A stretch of DNA of 64,000 bases from Achromobacter sp. AONIH1 (GTDB lineage: Bacteria; Pseudomonadota; Gammaproteobacteria; Burkholderiales; Burkholderiaceae_B), in NCBI RefSeq assembly GCF_002902905.1, contig NZ_CP026124.1, forward strand, positions 5,146,001-5,210,000, given 5' to 3'. Of the stretch, positions 18,796 to 27,629 are shown in pieces. The translations under genes were made by a program, and so were the position numbers. Numbering within the stretch: the first letter of the stretch is position 1; every line of letters begins with the position of its first letter. The notes under the pieces are model-generated. The model was not told the DNA's origin. It saw only the letters and a list, made by a program, of their open reading frames with translations, and ran no database searches.

Positions 18796-19774
18796 GACGA
18801 TTCCTCCGTCCGTGCAGCAGCCACAGGAACAGCACGCTGCCGACCACGCCGACGACCGTGCCCAGGGGAATCTCATACGGATGGATCAGCAGCCGACCGA
18901 CGATATCGCAGGCCAACACGAACACGCCGCCCAGGATCGCCACCCAAGGGATGGCGCGGCGCATGTTGTCGCCCAGCAGCAGGCTGACGGCGTTGGGCAC
19001 GATCAGACCCAGGAACGGGATGCTGCCGGCCGTCACCACCACGACGGCGGAAATCGCCGACACGATGAGCAGGCCCGCCAGCATCAGGCGCGCATGGTTC
19101 AGGCCCAGGTTGGCGGCGAACTCCCGGCCCATGCCGGCCACGGTGTATCGGTCCGCCGCCAGATAGGCGGCCAGGGTCAGCCCCAGGCCGATCCACAGCA
19201 GCTCGTAGCGGCCGCGCAGCACGCCCGAGAAATCGCCGGTGGTCCAGGCGTGCAGCGATTGCAGCAGGTCATAGCGGACCGCGACGAAGGTGGTGGCCGC
19301 GTGGATCACGCCGCCCAGGATCAGCCCGATCAGCGGCACGATGAAGGGCGTGCGCAGCGGCACGCGCCGCAGCAGCGCCAGGAACAGCAGCGTGCCGGCC
19401 AGGGCGAAGGCGGTGGCCGTCAGCATCTTGCCGATGACGGGCGTGTCCGGCGCCACCAGCGTCACCACCAGGATGCCCAGCGTGGCAGATTCCACGGTGC
19501 CGGCCGTGCTCGGTTCCACATAGCGGTTGCGCACCAGCATCTGCATGATGAGCCCGGCCACCGCCAGCGACATTCCGGCCAGCAGCAGCGCCAGCGTGCG
19601 CGGCACCCGGCTGACCAGCAACAGGCGCCAGGCGCGCTCGGCCTCGGGGCCGCCGCGCAGCGCGTCGAACGACAGCTGCCCGGCGCCCAGGCTGACGCTG
19701 GCCGCGCACAGGACCAGCAGCAGGCCCAGCAAGACCGCCAGTCCGGCCCAGCCGCCGGCGGGTTTCACCTGCAT
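18788..19774 (-). CDS. Iron-siderophore ABC transporter permease (first)
   Basis: A 328-residue FecCD permease. Blocks SRVPRTLALLLAGMSLAVAGLIMQ and RNRYVEPSTAGTVESA are typical of the first transmembrane repeat. AGSIPFLGLIVPNAVSLLLG is the coupling region. It pairs with the other permease, whose start it overlaps. I take the ATG at 19774; a TTG two codons upstream (19780) is also possible. It starts about 30 bp after the binding-protein gene in the same operon. Confidence 0.92.
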   Translation of the reverse strand: MQVKPAGGWAGLAVLLGLLLVLCAASVSLGAGQLSFDALRGGPEAERAWRLLLVSRVPRTLALLLAGMSLAVAGLIMQMLVRNRYVEPSTAGTVESATLGILVVTLVAPDTPVIGKMLTATAFALAGTLLFLALLRRVPLRTPFIVPLIGLILGGVIHAATTFVAVRYDLLQSLHAWTTGDFSGVLRGRYELLWIGLGLTLAAYLAADRYTVAGMGREFAANLGLNHARLMLAGLLIVSAISAVVVVTAGSIPFLGLIVPNAVSLLLGDNMRRAIPWVAILGGVFVLACDIVGRLLIHPYEIPLGTVVGVVGSVLFLWLLHGRRNRHA

Positions 19775-19804
19775 CCGCAAAGCGCCCTGCTCCCGGCCAT
19801 GCCC

Positions 19805-20749
19805 CTACTTCGCCCCGGCCAGCGCGCGGGCGACCTCGTCCACGCTCTGCTGCATGGCATCCAGACCGGCGCTGCCCAGCAGGTACCAGTTGTAGTTGTT
19901 CAGGTAGACCACGCGGCCGTTCTTCCAGGCCTTGGTCGGGCGGATCAGCGCGTTGTCCAGCATGCTGCGGGCCGGGCTGCCTTCGCGGCCGATGGCGGCG
20001 TCGCGGTCGATCACGAACAGCCAGTCGGGATCGGTCTGGGCGATGAACTCATACGAGATCGCCTGGCCGTGGTTGGACACGCTCAGCCCGGCCGCGGCCG
20101 GCTTCACGCCAAAGGCGTCGTGGATCACGCCGAAGCGCGAGCCCGGGCCATAGGCGCTCATCTTGCCGCCCGTGGTCAGCACGATCAGGCCGGTGCCTGC
20201 GGCGCCGGCCTTGCCGTGCAGCGCGGCGATCGAGGCGCGCAGGGCGTCGATCTTTTCCCTGGCCTGCGCCTGCTTGCCGTAGATCGCGGCCAGCAGCTCG
20301 GCGTTGCGGATCACGCTACCCACCAGGTCCTTGGCGTCGACCGTCAGGTCCACGGTGGGCGCCAGCCTGGACAGCTCGTCGTATTTGGGCGCGGAACGGC
20401 CGGCCACGAAGATCACTTGCGGCGCGGCGGCGTGGATCACTTCATAGTTCGGCTCGAACATGCTGCCGACCTTCAGATAGCGCTTGTCCGCGTACTGTTC
20501 CAGCTGCGGCGGCAGCTTGGCGGCGGCGGGCACGCCGGTGACGTCCACGCCCAGCGTGTGCAGCGTGTCCAGCACGGCCAGGTCCAGCACGACTGTCTTG
20601 GTCGGATTGGCCGGCACTGCGGTCTCGCCGCGCGCATGCTTGACGGGGATGGACGCGGCGCTGGCGGCGGCCGCCATGCCCAGGCCCAGGGCCAGTCCGG
20701 CGGCGGCGCGCGCCAGCAGGCGGCGGGTAGATGTTTGCTTGGTGTGCAT
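19805..20749 (-). CDS. Periplasmic iron-siderophore binding protein (CeuE/VctP/FatB-like)
   Basis: A 314-residue class III solute-binding protein with a signal sequence ending near AAAASAA. The STRRLLA segment at residues 7-13 is Tat-like but weak. The helical-backbone fold is recognisable from VVLDLAVLDTLHTLGV, VGSMFEPNYEVIHAAAPQVIF, and DPDWLFVIDRDAAIG. There is no lipobox. AGGAG precedes the ATG at a normal distance. It lies 14 bp downstream of the TonB-dependent receptor and delivers the ferric siderophore to the permeases. Confidence 0.93.
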   Translation of the reverse strand: MHTKQTSTRRLLARAAAGLALGLGMAAAASAASIPVKHARGETAVPANPTKTVVLDLAVLDTLHTLGVDVTGVPAAAKLPPQLEQYADKRYLKVGSMFEPNYEVIHAAAPQVIFVAGRSAPKYDELSRLAPTVDLTVDAKDLVGSVIRNAELLAAIYGKQAQAREKIDALRASIAALHGKAGAAGTGLIVLTTGGKMSAYGPGSRFGVIHDAFGVKPAAAGLSVSNHGQAISYEFIAQTDPDWLFVIDRDAAIGREGSPARSMLDNALIRPTKAWKNGRVVYLNNYNWYLLGSAGLDAMQQSVDEVARALAGAK

Positions 20750-20763
20750 CGATGGCTCCTGGT

Positions 20764-22794
20764 TCAGAACTTCACGCCTACGCCCAGCCAGTAACGGCGG
20801 CCGTCCTCGACATAGCCGTAGTCGTCATAGCCGACCTGCTTGTCGAACAGGTTGTAGATGCCGGCGTAGACCGACACACGCTTGTTGACCGCGTAGGACC
20901 CGCCCAGGTCCACGAAGGTGTAGGACGGCGCCACCACCGACGACGCGGACGGGCCGGTGATGGGCTGGCTTTCCTTGCCGCGGAAGTTGATGCGGGTCCA
21001 GGCCTGCAGCGCGTCCGACGCCTGCCAATTCACGGTCGTGGTGAACAGGTGCCTGGGCAGCTGGTTCAGCGGCTGCCCCTGGTACTGGCCGGTCTTCTGC
21101 TCGGACTTGGTGAACGTGTAGCTGCTGGTCATGGACCAATCGTCCGCCAGCGGCAGCTTCATGCTCGCTTCCACGCCACGGGAATAGGCCTTGTCCACGT
21201 TCATATAGGTCGTGGGATTGGCCCCGAACTGGTTCGGCCCGTCGGTGCATTGCGACGCCGAGCACGCCACGCGCGTGATCTTGTCCTTGAAGTCGTTGTT
21301 GAAGATGGTCAGGCCGGCATTGAAGCCCGCGCCGTCGTCGTACAGGATGCCCAGTTCCTCGGTCACCGATTTCTCGGGCGTCAGATTGGGGTTGCCGTAC
21401 ATATTGCCGCCACGGCTGACCTGGCCCCAGCCCGCCACCGTCTGGCGCAGGTCGGGCGAACGGAAGCCGGTGGACACGCCGCCCTTCAGGGTCCAGCGCT
21501 CGGCCATGTGCCACACGCCGTACAGCCGGGGGCTGAAGTGGGTGCCGAAGTTCTCGTCCTTGTCCATGCGTAGCCCGCCGGTGACGGCGAAGCGCTCGGT
21601 CAGACGCCACTCGTCCTCGGCAAACAGCGCCCACTGGTAGCGCTCGACCTTGTTGGGGCCATTGGCCAGCTGATTGCCGGTCTGGTCCTTCAGGCGCTGG
21701 TTCAGGTAGCTGCCGCCCAGCGTGAGCGTGTGCGAACCCAGCGGCAGGGTCCAGCTGGTCTGCAGGTCCAGGTTCTTGATCTTCATCTGCCGCGAGCGGT
21801 TGTCGAACTCTTCCTGCTGCACATAACTGTCCGACACGCCCCAGCCCCAGCGGCCGGTATGCGACAGCGCCCACTTGTTGCTGCGGTAGTCGGTCTCGGA
21901 CGAGGCCGGGCAGCCCGTGCGCGGGCAGCGCTCGCCCGGCGCCAGCGGCGCGACGGTCTTGCCCAGCGTGTTCTGGATCTTCTGGCGGGCCGTGGTGGCC
22001 TCCAGCACGATGTCGTGGTCGCGGTTGGGCGTGAGCGCCAGCTTGGCCGTCACGCTGTTGGTGTTGCGCTTGCGGAAGCCGTCGTAGATGTTGTCTTCAT
22101 CGCGCTGCGTGGCGCGGCCATATATCTGCAGGCCCAGCAGGTCGTTCTTGATCGGCCCGGCCAGGTAGAAATTGCCCTGGTAGATGTCGCCCGACTTGCT
22201 GCTTTCCTGGATGGTCGAGTCCATGCGGATCTCGCCGCCCCATTCGCTGGGCACCTTGCGCGTGATGATGTTGATCACGCCGCCCATCGCGTCCGAGCCG
22301 TACAGCGAGGACATCGGGCCGCGCACCACCTCGATGCGCTCGATGGCCGACAGCGGCGGCGTCCAGCCGCCCTCCACGCCCGAGGAATCGGAGTTGGTGC
22401 GGGTCTCGCGGGAGTTCTGGCGCTTGCCGTCGATCAGGATCAGCGTGTACTTGGCGCCCATGCCGCGCAGGCTGATGTCCTGGCGATCGGCGCCGCCGGT
22501 GACCACCACGCCGGGCACTTCCACCAGCGCGTCGGTCACGTCGCGGTAGAACTTCTTTTCCAGGTCCTGGCGCGTGATCACGCTGATCGAGGCCGGCGCG
22601 TCCTGGATCTGCTGCTCGAAGCCGCTGGCGGTGACCACCACCGTATCCATGACCCTGGCGCGGTCCTCGCCGTCAGCCCAGGCGGAGGCCGAAACGCCCG
22701 CTCCGGCCGCGCATAGCGCGACCGCCAGGCGGGTGCGCAAATGCGTAGGCGTGCCAATGGCGCGACGCGACGCCGCGACGTGTGTGCTGCTCAT
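20764..22794 (-). CDS. TonB-dependent catecholate-type siderophore receptor (FepA/IrgA/CirA-like)
   Basis: A 676-residue outer-membrane receptor. The signal peptide ends near ASAWA. The plug domain begins VMDTVVVTASGFEQQIQDAP and includes VEVVRGPMSSLYGSDAMGG-type sequence and INIITRKV. The 22-strand barrel ends in Phe. It imports a ferric siderophore using TonB energy; resemblance to FepA/IrgA suggests a catecholate (inference). I chose the ATG at 22794; the ATG at 22866 overlaps the Fur box and would give an odd signal peptide. It is the first gene of the uptake operon. Confidence 0.92.
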   Translation of the reverse strand: MSSTHVAASRRAIGTPTHLRTRLAVALCAAGAGVSASAWADGEDRARVMDTVVVTASGFEQQIQDAPASISVITRQDLEKKFYRDVTDALVEVPGVVVTGGADRQDISLRGMGAKYTLILIDGKRQNSRETRTNSDSSGVEGGWTPPLSAIERIEVVRGPMSSLYGSDAMGGVINIITRKVPSEWGGEIRMDSTIQESSKSGDIYQGNFYLAGPIKNDLLGLQIYGRATQRDEDNIYDGFRKRNTNSVTAKLALTPNRDHDIVLEATTARQKIQNTLGKTVAPLAPGERCPRTGCPASSETDYRSNKWALSHTGRWGWGVSDSYVQQEEFDNRSRQMKIKNLDLQTSWTLPLGSHTLTLGGSYLNQRLKDQTGNQLANGPNKVERYQWALFAEDEWRLTERFAVTGGLRMDKDENFGTHFSPRLYGVWHMAERWTLKGGVSTGFRSPDLRQTVAGWGQVSRGGNMYGNPNLTPEKSVTEELGILYDDGAGFNAGLTIFNNDFKDKITRVACSASQCTDGPNQFGANPTTYMNVDKAYSRGVEASMKLPLADDWSMTSSYTFTKSEQKTGQYQGQPLNQLPRHLFTTTVNWQASDALQAWTRINFRGKESQPITGPSASSVVAPSYTFVDLGGSYAVNKRVSVYAGIYNLFDKQVGYDDYGYVEDGRRYWLGVGVKF

Positions 22795-22863
22795 ATTCCT
22801 GATGCTCCCGTCCCAGGTGGACCGCCGCGCCACGCGCGCCGGCTGCCCCTGCTTCTTACGATT

Positions 22864-22882
22864 CATAATGAAAACTATTCTC
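22864..22882. promoter_or_regulatory. Fur box upstream of the first siderophore receptor
   Basis: CATAATGAAAACTATTCTC matches the 19-bp Fur consensus (GATAATGATAATCATTATC) at 14 positions. It lies 70 bp before the receptor ATG and 125 bp before the response-regulator ATG, so iron repression could affect one or both. Confidence 0.72.
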
Positions 22883-23007
22883 ATATTAAAATGGGAGGGA
22901 TCCGATGGCGGCAACCCGCTTTCTGCAACTTTTATGTTCTTTGCACTTCTTGACGCTGCGGCATGGGGCCATGCGCCACACTGCCGGGTGCGAGAAGCAC
23001 AACGCCC

Positions 23008-23715
23008 ATGGCTACATTCCTTACCCCGACAGCGCGTCGCATCCTGCTGATCGACGACGACGCCGAACTCGCGCAGATGCTGCGCGAATACCTAGAACCC
23101 GCCCATTTCCAGCTCGCACTGGCCCACACTTGCGAACAAGGCCTGCACCTGGCCAGCCAGCAGGATTTCGACCTGCTGCTGCTGGACCTGATGCTGCCAG
23201 ACGGCAACGGGCTGGACCTGCTCAAGCAGTACCGGCAGCGCTCGCGCCGGCCCGTCATCATGTTCACCGCGCACGGCGGCGAGACGGACCGCGTGCTGGG
23301 CCTGGAATTCGGCGCCGACGACTACCTGACCAAACCCTTCAGCCCGCGCGAGCTGAAGGCGCGCATCACCGCCGTGCTGCGCCGCTTCGACGAAATCCCC
23401 GAGGCCGCCCCGTCCGGTCTGGCGGTCGGCGCACTGAGCCTGGACCCGGCTTCCGGCCGGGCCCGCCTGGGCGCCGACGAGGTGGTGCTGACCGGCGCCG
23501 AGCAGCGCATCCTGGAAATCCTGATGCGCACGGCCGGGCAGGTGGTCGCGCGCGACCAGATCGGCATGTATGCGCTGGGCCGCGTGCCCGACCGCTATGA
23601 TCGCAGCATCGACACACACATCAGCAGCCTGCGTCGCAAGCTGCGACTGGACAGCGGCGGCGCGCCCGCCATCCGCAATCTGCGCGGGCTGGGCTACGTG
23701 CTCGCCGCCGCGTGA
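23008..23715 (+). CDS. OmpR-family response regulator (PfeR-like context)
   Basis: A 235-residue response regulator. The receiver domain has the acidic pocket IDDD at residues 15-18, phospho-acceptor Asp60 in LLLLDLMLPDG, and the conserved Lys in DDYLTKPF. The C-terminal winged helix ends RYDRSIDTHISSLRRKL and LRGLGYVLA. The start at the ATG 23008 gives the usual short lead before the receiver; an upstream GTG frame is less likely. It is co-transcribed with the sensor kinase by a 3-4 bp overlap and divergent from a siderophore receptor, as in the pfeRS/pirRS systems. Regulation of the receptors is inference. Confidence 0.9.
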   Translation: MATFLTPTARRILLIDDDAELAQMLREYLEPAHFQLALAHTCEQGLHLASQQDFDLLLLDLMLPDGNGLDLLKQYRQRSRRPVIMFTAHGGETDRVLGLEFGADDYLTKPFSPRELKARITAVLRRFDEIPEAAPSGLAVGALSLDPASGRARLGADEVVLTGAEQRILEILMRTAGQVVARDQIGMYALGRVPDRYDRSIDTHISSLRRKLRLDSGGAPAIRNLRGLGYVLAAA

Positions 23716-23717
23716 CC

Positions 23718-25103
23718 ATGCCATTGCTGCCCGTGCGCTCGCTGTTCTGGCGAGCCTTCCTGACCTTCTGGAGCGCGATGGCGCTGATCCTGGTCTGCGG
23801 CATGCTGTTCACGGCGGCGGTCGCCTGGTATCGCGTGAACTCGCTCGATGGCCTGAATCCGGGCAGCCTGGCGCACGACGCCGCCCAGATCGCGCGCGAG
23901 GACGGCGCGGACGGGCTGGAACGCTGGGTCGCGGCCATGGATGCGCGCTACAGCGCGCTGAACATCTATCTGGTGGACGCCTCCGACCACGACATCCTGG
24001 GCCGCGCCCTGCCCGCGCGCCTGCGCGACTGGCTCAAGGACTATCGCGCCGCGCCGCCCGACCCATTCCCCGCCGCGTCCGCGCCGTCGCCCAGCGTGCG
24101 CGTGTCCTGGTGGGATCCGCAGCTGCTGACGCTGCCCGACGGTCGCGAACTGCTGATGCTGTTCCTGCCCTTCGATTCCTCACACTGGGAATTGCTGGGC
24201 CTGGCGCCCGTCGCGCTCGTCATCGTGCTGTTCGCCCTGGCCGTCACGGCGCCGCTGTGCTGGGCCCTGACGCGCAACGTCACCGCGCCGCTGGACGCCC
24301 TGCGGCTGGCAACGCAGGCCCTGTCGGCCGGCCAACTGGACGCGCGCACGCCGGCCCGGCTGACGCGGCGCAAGGATGAGCTGGGCCTGCTGGCGCAGGA
24401 CTTCGACGCCATGGCCAGCCGCCTGCAGGCGCTGGTCGGCACGCGCGAACAGCTGCTACGCACCATCGCCCACGAGCTGCGCTCGCCGCTGGCGCGGCTG
24501 CAGCTGGCCGTGGAATTGGCGCGGCGCAAGGACGAACGGCTGGACCTGCAGCTGGACCGCATCGAACGCGAAGGCGAACGGCTCGACGCGCTGGTGGGCA
24601 ATACGCTGGCGCTGGCGAAGATGGGCGCCCTGCCCGAGCCGGCCGACATGCTCGACCTGGCCGAAGTCGTGGACGCCGTGGTCGAGGACGCGCGCTTTGA
24701 AGCGGGCGACCGCAACGTCGGCATCGCCTGGGAACGGCCCGCCCCCCTGCGCATCCAGGGCGACCTCGAGAGCCTGGCCAGCGCGATCGAGAACGTGCTG
24801 CGCAATGCGCTGCGCTTCGCGCCGACGGGCAGCAGCATCCGCCTGCGCCTGCTGGCGGGCCTGCGCGACGTGCAATTGGAAATCGAGGATCGCGGCCCGG
24901 GCGTGCCGGAGCAGGAACTGGGCTATCTGTTCGAGCCCTTCTACCGCAGCGCCTCGGGCGCGGCCATGGCGGGCAGCGGCGCCGGCCTGGGCCTGAGCAT
25001 CGCGCGGGCGGCGGTGGCCGCCCACAAGGGCCGCATCTCGGCCAGCAATGTGCTGCCTCAGGGATTGAGCGTGCGCATCGAGCTGCCGCTGGCCGCGACT
25101 TGA
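23718..25103 (+). CDS. Two-component sensor histidine kinase (CpxA/PfeS-like)
   Basis: A 461-residue membrane kinase. One transmembrane segment lies near residues 10-38, then a periplasmic sensor of about 120 residues, and a second segment at LAPVALVIVLFALAVTAPLC. HAMP follows. The HisKA box is IAHELRSPLARL with His252. The ATPase has N (ENVLRNALRFAP), G1 (DRGPGVPE) and G2 (GSGAGLGLSIA) motifs. A GTG at 23712 overlapping the regulator's stop is an equally good start and adds two residues. The periplasmic loop could sense a ferric siderophore or envelope state. Confidence 0.9.
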   Translation: MPLLPVRSLFWRAFLTFWSAMALILVCGMLFTAAVAWYRVNSLDGLNPGSLAHDAAQIAREDGADGLERWVAAMDARYSALNIYLVDASDHDILGRALPARLRDWLKDYRAAPPDPFPAASAPSPSVRVSWWDPQLLTLPDGRELLMLFLPFDSSHWELLGLAPVALVIVLFALAVTAPLCWALTRNVTAPLDALRLATQALSAGQLDARTPARLTRRKDELGLLAQDFDAMASRLQALVGTREQLLRTIAHELRSPLARLQLAVELARRKDERLDLQLDRIEREGERLDALVGNTLALAKMGALPEPADMLDLAEVVDAVVEDARFEAGDRNVGIAWERPAPLRIQGDLESLASAIENVLRNALRFAPTGSSIRLRLLAGLRDVQLEIEDRGPGVPEQELGYLFEPFYRSASGAAMAGSGAGLGLSIARAAVAAHKGRISASNVLPQGLSVRIELPLAAT

Positions 25104-25138
25104 AACGTCCCGCCGGCGAGACCTCGGGTCCGGCCGGC

Positions 25139-25158
25139 GGCCCGGCGAGCGCCGGGCC
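25139..25158. terminator. Terminator-like hairpin between kinase and second receptor
   Basis: GGCCCGGCG and CGCCGGGCC form a perfect 9-bp stem on a 2-nt loop in the 70-bp gap between the convergent kinase and receptor genes. There is no U-tract. Confidence 0.5.
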
Positions 25159-25173
25159 CCGCCCGCGTTCCGA

Positions 25174-27411
25174 TCAGAACGTGATGTTCGCCGACACCCA
25201 CAGGCGCCGGCCTTCCAGCACCTGACGGTACGAGTTGGACCAGTTGGTGGCGGCGGTCGGCGCGCTGGCGCCGGTCTTGGTCGGCCCGTAGTTCTCGAAG
25301 TTCTTGTCGAACAGGTTGTAGACCGAGGCCGACAGGGTCACGTTCTTGCTGACCGCGTACGAGCCGCCAAGGCTGGCCAGCCAGTACGGGCTGTAGAACA
25401 CATGTTCCTTTTCCCAGTTCATGTCGTTGAACTGCTTGGCGCGGTATTCGCCGCGCACCCAGGTGCTGAACTTGTCGTTGACCTGCCACTTCAGGCCCAG
25501 GTTCAAGGCATGGCGCGGCTGCGATCCCAGCGGCTGGCCCTGCTTGGCGCCGGACGTGACCTCGCTGGCGGTCAGCGTGTAGTTGGCGTTGAACGACCAG
25601 CCCTCGAACAGCGGCACGCGGCCGCCCAGCTCGAAACCCTTGATGGTCGCCGAATCCACATTCACGCGCTGCGAGAAATTGTCCACCGGCACGCCGTTGC
25701 GCTCCCACACGCCCAGGTCCAGGCAACCCGGAACGGGGCCGCCGCTGGCGCGGCAATTGGCCACGTTCTGGTTGTCGAGCTTGTCCTTGAAGCGGGTGTG
25801 GAACGCCGTCAGGTTGCCGGTCAGGCCTGCGCCGTCGTCGTAGACCACGCCCAGCTCCGACGAAGTGCTGGTTTCGGGACGCAGTTGCGAATTGCCCAGC
25901 AGCGGCCGGGTGCCCTGCGCGCCCAGGCCGATGATGCCGTCGGTCATCAGGTTGATGTCCGGCGTCTTGTAGCCCTTGCTCACGCCGCCCTTGAAAGTCC
26001 ACGCCGGCGTGGCGTTCCAGACCAGGTAGCCGCGCGGGCTCCACTTGCCGCCGAACTGCTCGTTGCGGTCGTAGCGCGCGCCCAGGGTCAGCGCCAGGTC
26101 GTCCACGATGCGCCACTCGTTCTCGGCGAACAGCGCCCACTGGTACTGGCTCAGATTCAGCGGCGCCGAGACCAGGGTGTCCTTGAACTTCTGCTCGCGC
26201 CACTGGCCGCCCATGGTGAGGCTGTGGCGCTCGTTGAACAACGGCATGGTCCACTTGGTGTCGAAGACCCAGTTGTCGTATTCCAGGTCGCGCTTGGCGC
26301 CGTCGGTCGGCTGACGCGGCGCGTTCATGGGATTGGTCCGGCCGATGGTCTCGGTGGTGTCGTACACCAGGCTGGTGTCGGAGCTGACCGAGCCGCCGTA
26401 GCGGCCCAGATGCGTCAGCGCGTAGCGCTGGCGGTTGAAGCGCATCTCGGGCTCGTAGCCGCCACCCTGCCGGTTCCTGGCCACGCTGCTGTTGAGCGTG
26501 CCCAGCTCGCCATTGGCGTTGTCGAAAACCTGCCAGTTGCTGTCGATGTCGAACAGGATGTCGTGGTTGCGGTTGGGCGTGAGCGCCAGGCGCAGGCCCA
26601 GGTTGCGCTGCAGGCTGTCGCCCAGCCCGCTAAAGCCGGCGATGTCGCCGGTGTAGTTGCCGCTGTTGTATTCCGCCTGATTGACCGGATAGCTGCCGTT
26701 GGCGCTCAGGCGCCGGTACAGGCCGCCGCGCACGGTCAGGCCCAGCTTGTCGGTGGCGATGGGGCCGCTCAGGTAGAAGGCGGAGCCGTAGTTGTTGCCA
26801 TAGCGGTTATCGCCCTGGGCGGTGCCATCCAGCGTGATCTGGCCCATCCATTCCTGGCTGACCTTGCGGGTGATGATGTTGATGACGCCGCCCATGGCAT
26901 CCGAGCCGTAGAGCGTGGACATCGGGCCACGCACCACCTCGATGCGCTCGATCGCCGCCATCGGCGGGATGAAGTTGGTGTCGACGTCGCCAAAGCCGTT
27001 GGGACGCGCGCCGGAGCTGTTCTGGTTCAGCCGCTTGCCGTCGACCAGCACCAGCGTGTAGTCGCTGGGCAGACCGCGGATGCTGATGTTCATGCCGCCG
27101 GCCTTGCCGCCGCGCTCGACCGTCACGCCCTCGACATCGGCCACCGCGTCGGCCAGGTTGTGAAAGGGCTTGGTTTCGAGTTCCTCGCGCGTGATGACCG
27201 AGATGGACGCGGGCGCTTCCTTGATCTGCTGCTCGAAGCCCGACGCCGTGACCACGACGGAATCGAGCTGGTGGGTCACGCCATCCTGCGCGCCCTGGGC
27301 GTGGACGGCGCCCGATGCGGCGAGGGCCAGCGCCAGGGGAATCTGGCGCAGCGCAAGGACGGGGATGGAACGGGCTCGCCTGGAGCCGCTGGAACGGATG
27401 TGCGTGGACAT
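25174..27411 (-). CDS. TonB-dependent siderophore receptor, second catecholate-type
   Basis: A 745-residue receptor clearly related to the one at 20764-22794. The plug motif LDSVVVTASGFEQQIKEAP is nearly the same, and GPMSTLYGSDAMGG and INIITRKVSQEWMG are shared. The barrel is about 70 residues longer, with distinct extracellular loops, and the last residue is Phe. The signal peptide ends at VHA. The start at 27411 gives a standard signal sequence, though its Shine-Dalgarno is poor. A UUCG-capped hairpin lies 17 nt before the start codon and a possible Fur palindrome about 75 bp upstream. It probably serves a different but related siderophore. Confidence 0.92.
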   Translation of the reverse strand: MSTHIRSSGSRRARSIPVLALRQIPLALALAASGAVHAQGAQDGVTHQLDSVVVTASGFEQQIKEAPASISVITREELETKPFHNLADAVADVEGVTVERGGKAGGMNISIRGLPSDYTLVLVDGKRLNQNSSGARPNGFGDVDTNFIPPMAAIERIEVVRGPMSTLYGSDAMGGVINIITRKVSQEWMGQITLDGTAQGDNRYGNNYGSAFYLSGPIATDKLGLTVRGGLYRRLSANGSYPVNQAEYNSGNYTGDIAGFSGLGDSLQRNLGLRLALTPNRNHDILFDIDSNWQVFDNANGELGTLNSSVARNRQGGGYEPEMRFNRQRYALTHLGRYGGSVSSDTSLVYDTTETIGRTNPMNAPRQPTDGAKRDLEYDNWVFDTKWTMPLFNERHSLTMGGQWREQKFKDTLVSAPLNLSQYQWALFAENEWRIVDDLALTLGARYDRNEQFGGKWSPRGYLVWNATPAWTFKGGVSKGYKTPDINLMTDGIIGLGAQGTRPLLGNSQLRPETSTSSELGVVYDDGAGLTGNLTAFHTRFKDKLDNQNVANCRASGGPVPGCLDLGVWERNGVPVDNFSQRVNVDSATIKGFELGGRVPLFEGWSFNANYTLTASEVTSGAKQGQPLGSQPRHALNLGLKWQVNDKFSTWVRGEYRAKQFNDMNWEKEHVFYSPYWLASLGGSYAVSKNVTLSASVYNLFDKNFENYGPTKTGASAPTAATNWSNSYRQVLEGRRLWVSANITF

Positions 27412-27428
27412 GGGAGTAACCAGAAGAA

Positions 27429-27446
27429 CCGTTCCCGAAGGAACGG
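27429..27446 (-). other. UUCG-tetraloop hairpin in the leader of the second receptor gene
   Basis: Read on the - strand: CCGTTCC, loop TTCG, GGAACGG, a perfect 7-bp stem with an exceptionally stable tetraloop. It is 17 nt upstream of the ATG and followed by TTCTT, so it could influence translation start, mRNA stability or premature termination. Only the structure is seen. Confidence 0.5.
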
Positions 27447-27485
27447 CGCGCAAGGCGCTGGGCTTGGGTTCATATAGAGAACGCC

Positions 27486-27504
27486 AATGGTATTTATTCC
27501 CATT
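27486..27504. promoter_or_regulatory. Candidate Fur box for the second receptor
   Basis: AATGG-N9-CCATT forms a 19-bp imperfect palindrome in an AT-rich stretch (on the - strand AATGGGAATAAATACCATT). It resembles the AATGAGAAT-type half-sites of Fur targets but matches the consensus less well than the site at 22864-22882. Confidence 0.4.
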
Positions 27505-27629
27505 AACTGATTCAATTATTTGTCAGGCTTTATTCAGACAAATGACAGATTTCAGAAAAATCTGATCAAAATGACGTATTTACACGACAATTTTCACGAT
27601 CTCGTCCCAACAAATCGGGACAAAAGATC

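Noticed and set aside
18602..20794. 730-codon + strand frame over the iron ABC genes
   Set aside because: Antisense to two permeases and a binding protein; composition is that of a shadow frame.
25402..27477. 691-codon + strand frame over the second receptor
   Set aside because: Antisense to a clear TonB-dependent receptor; no recognisable motif.
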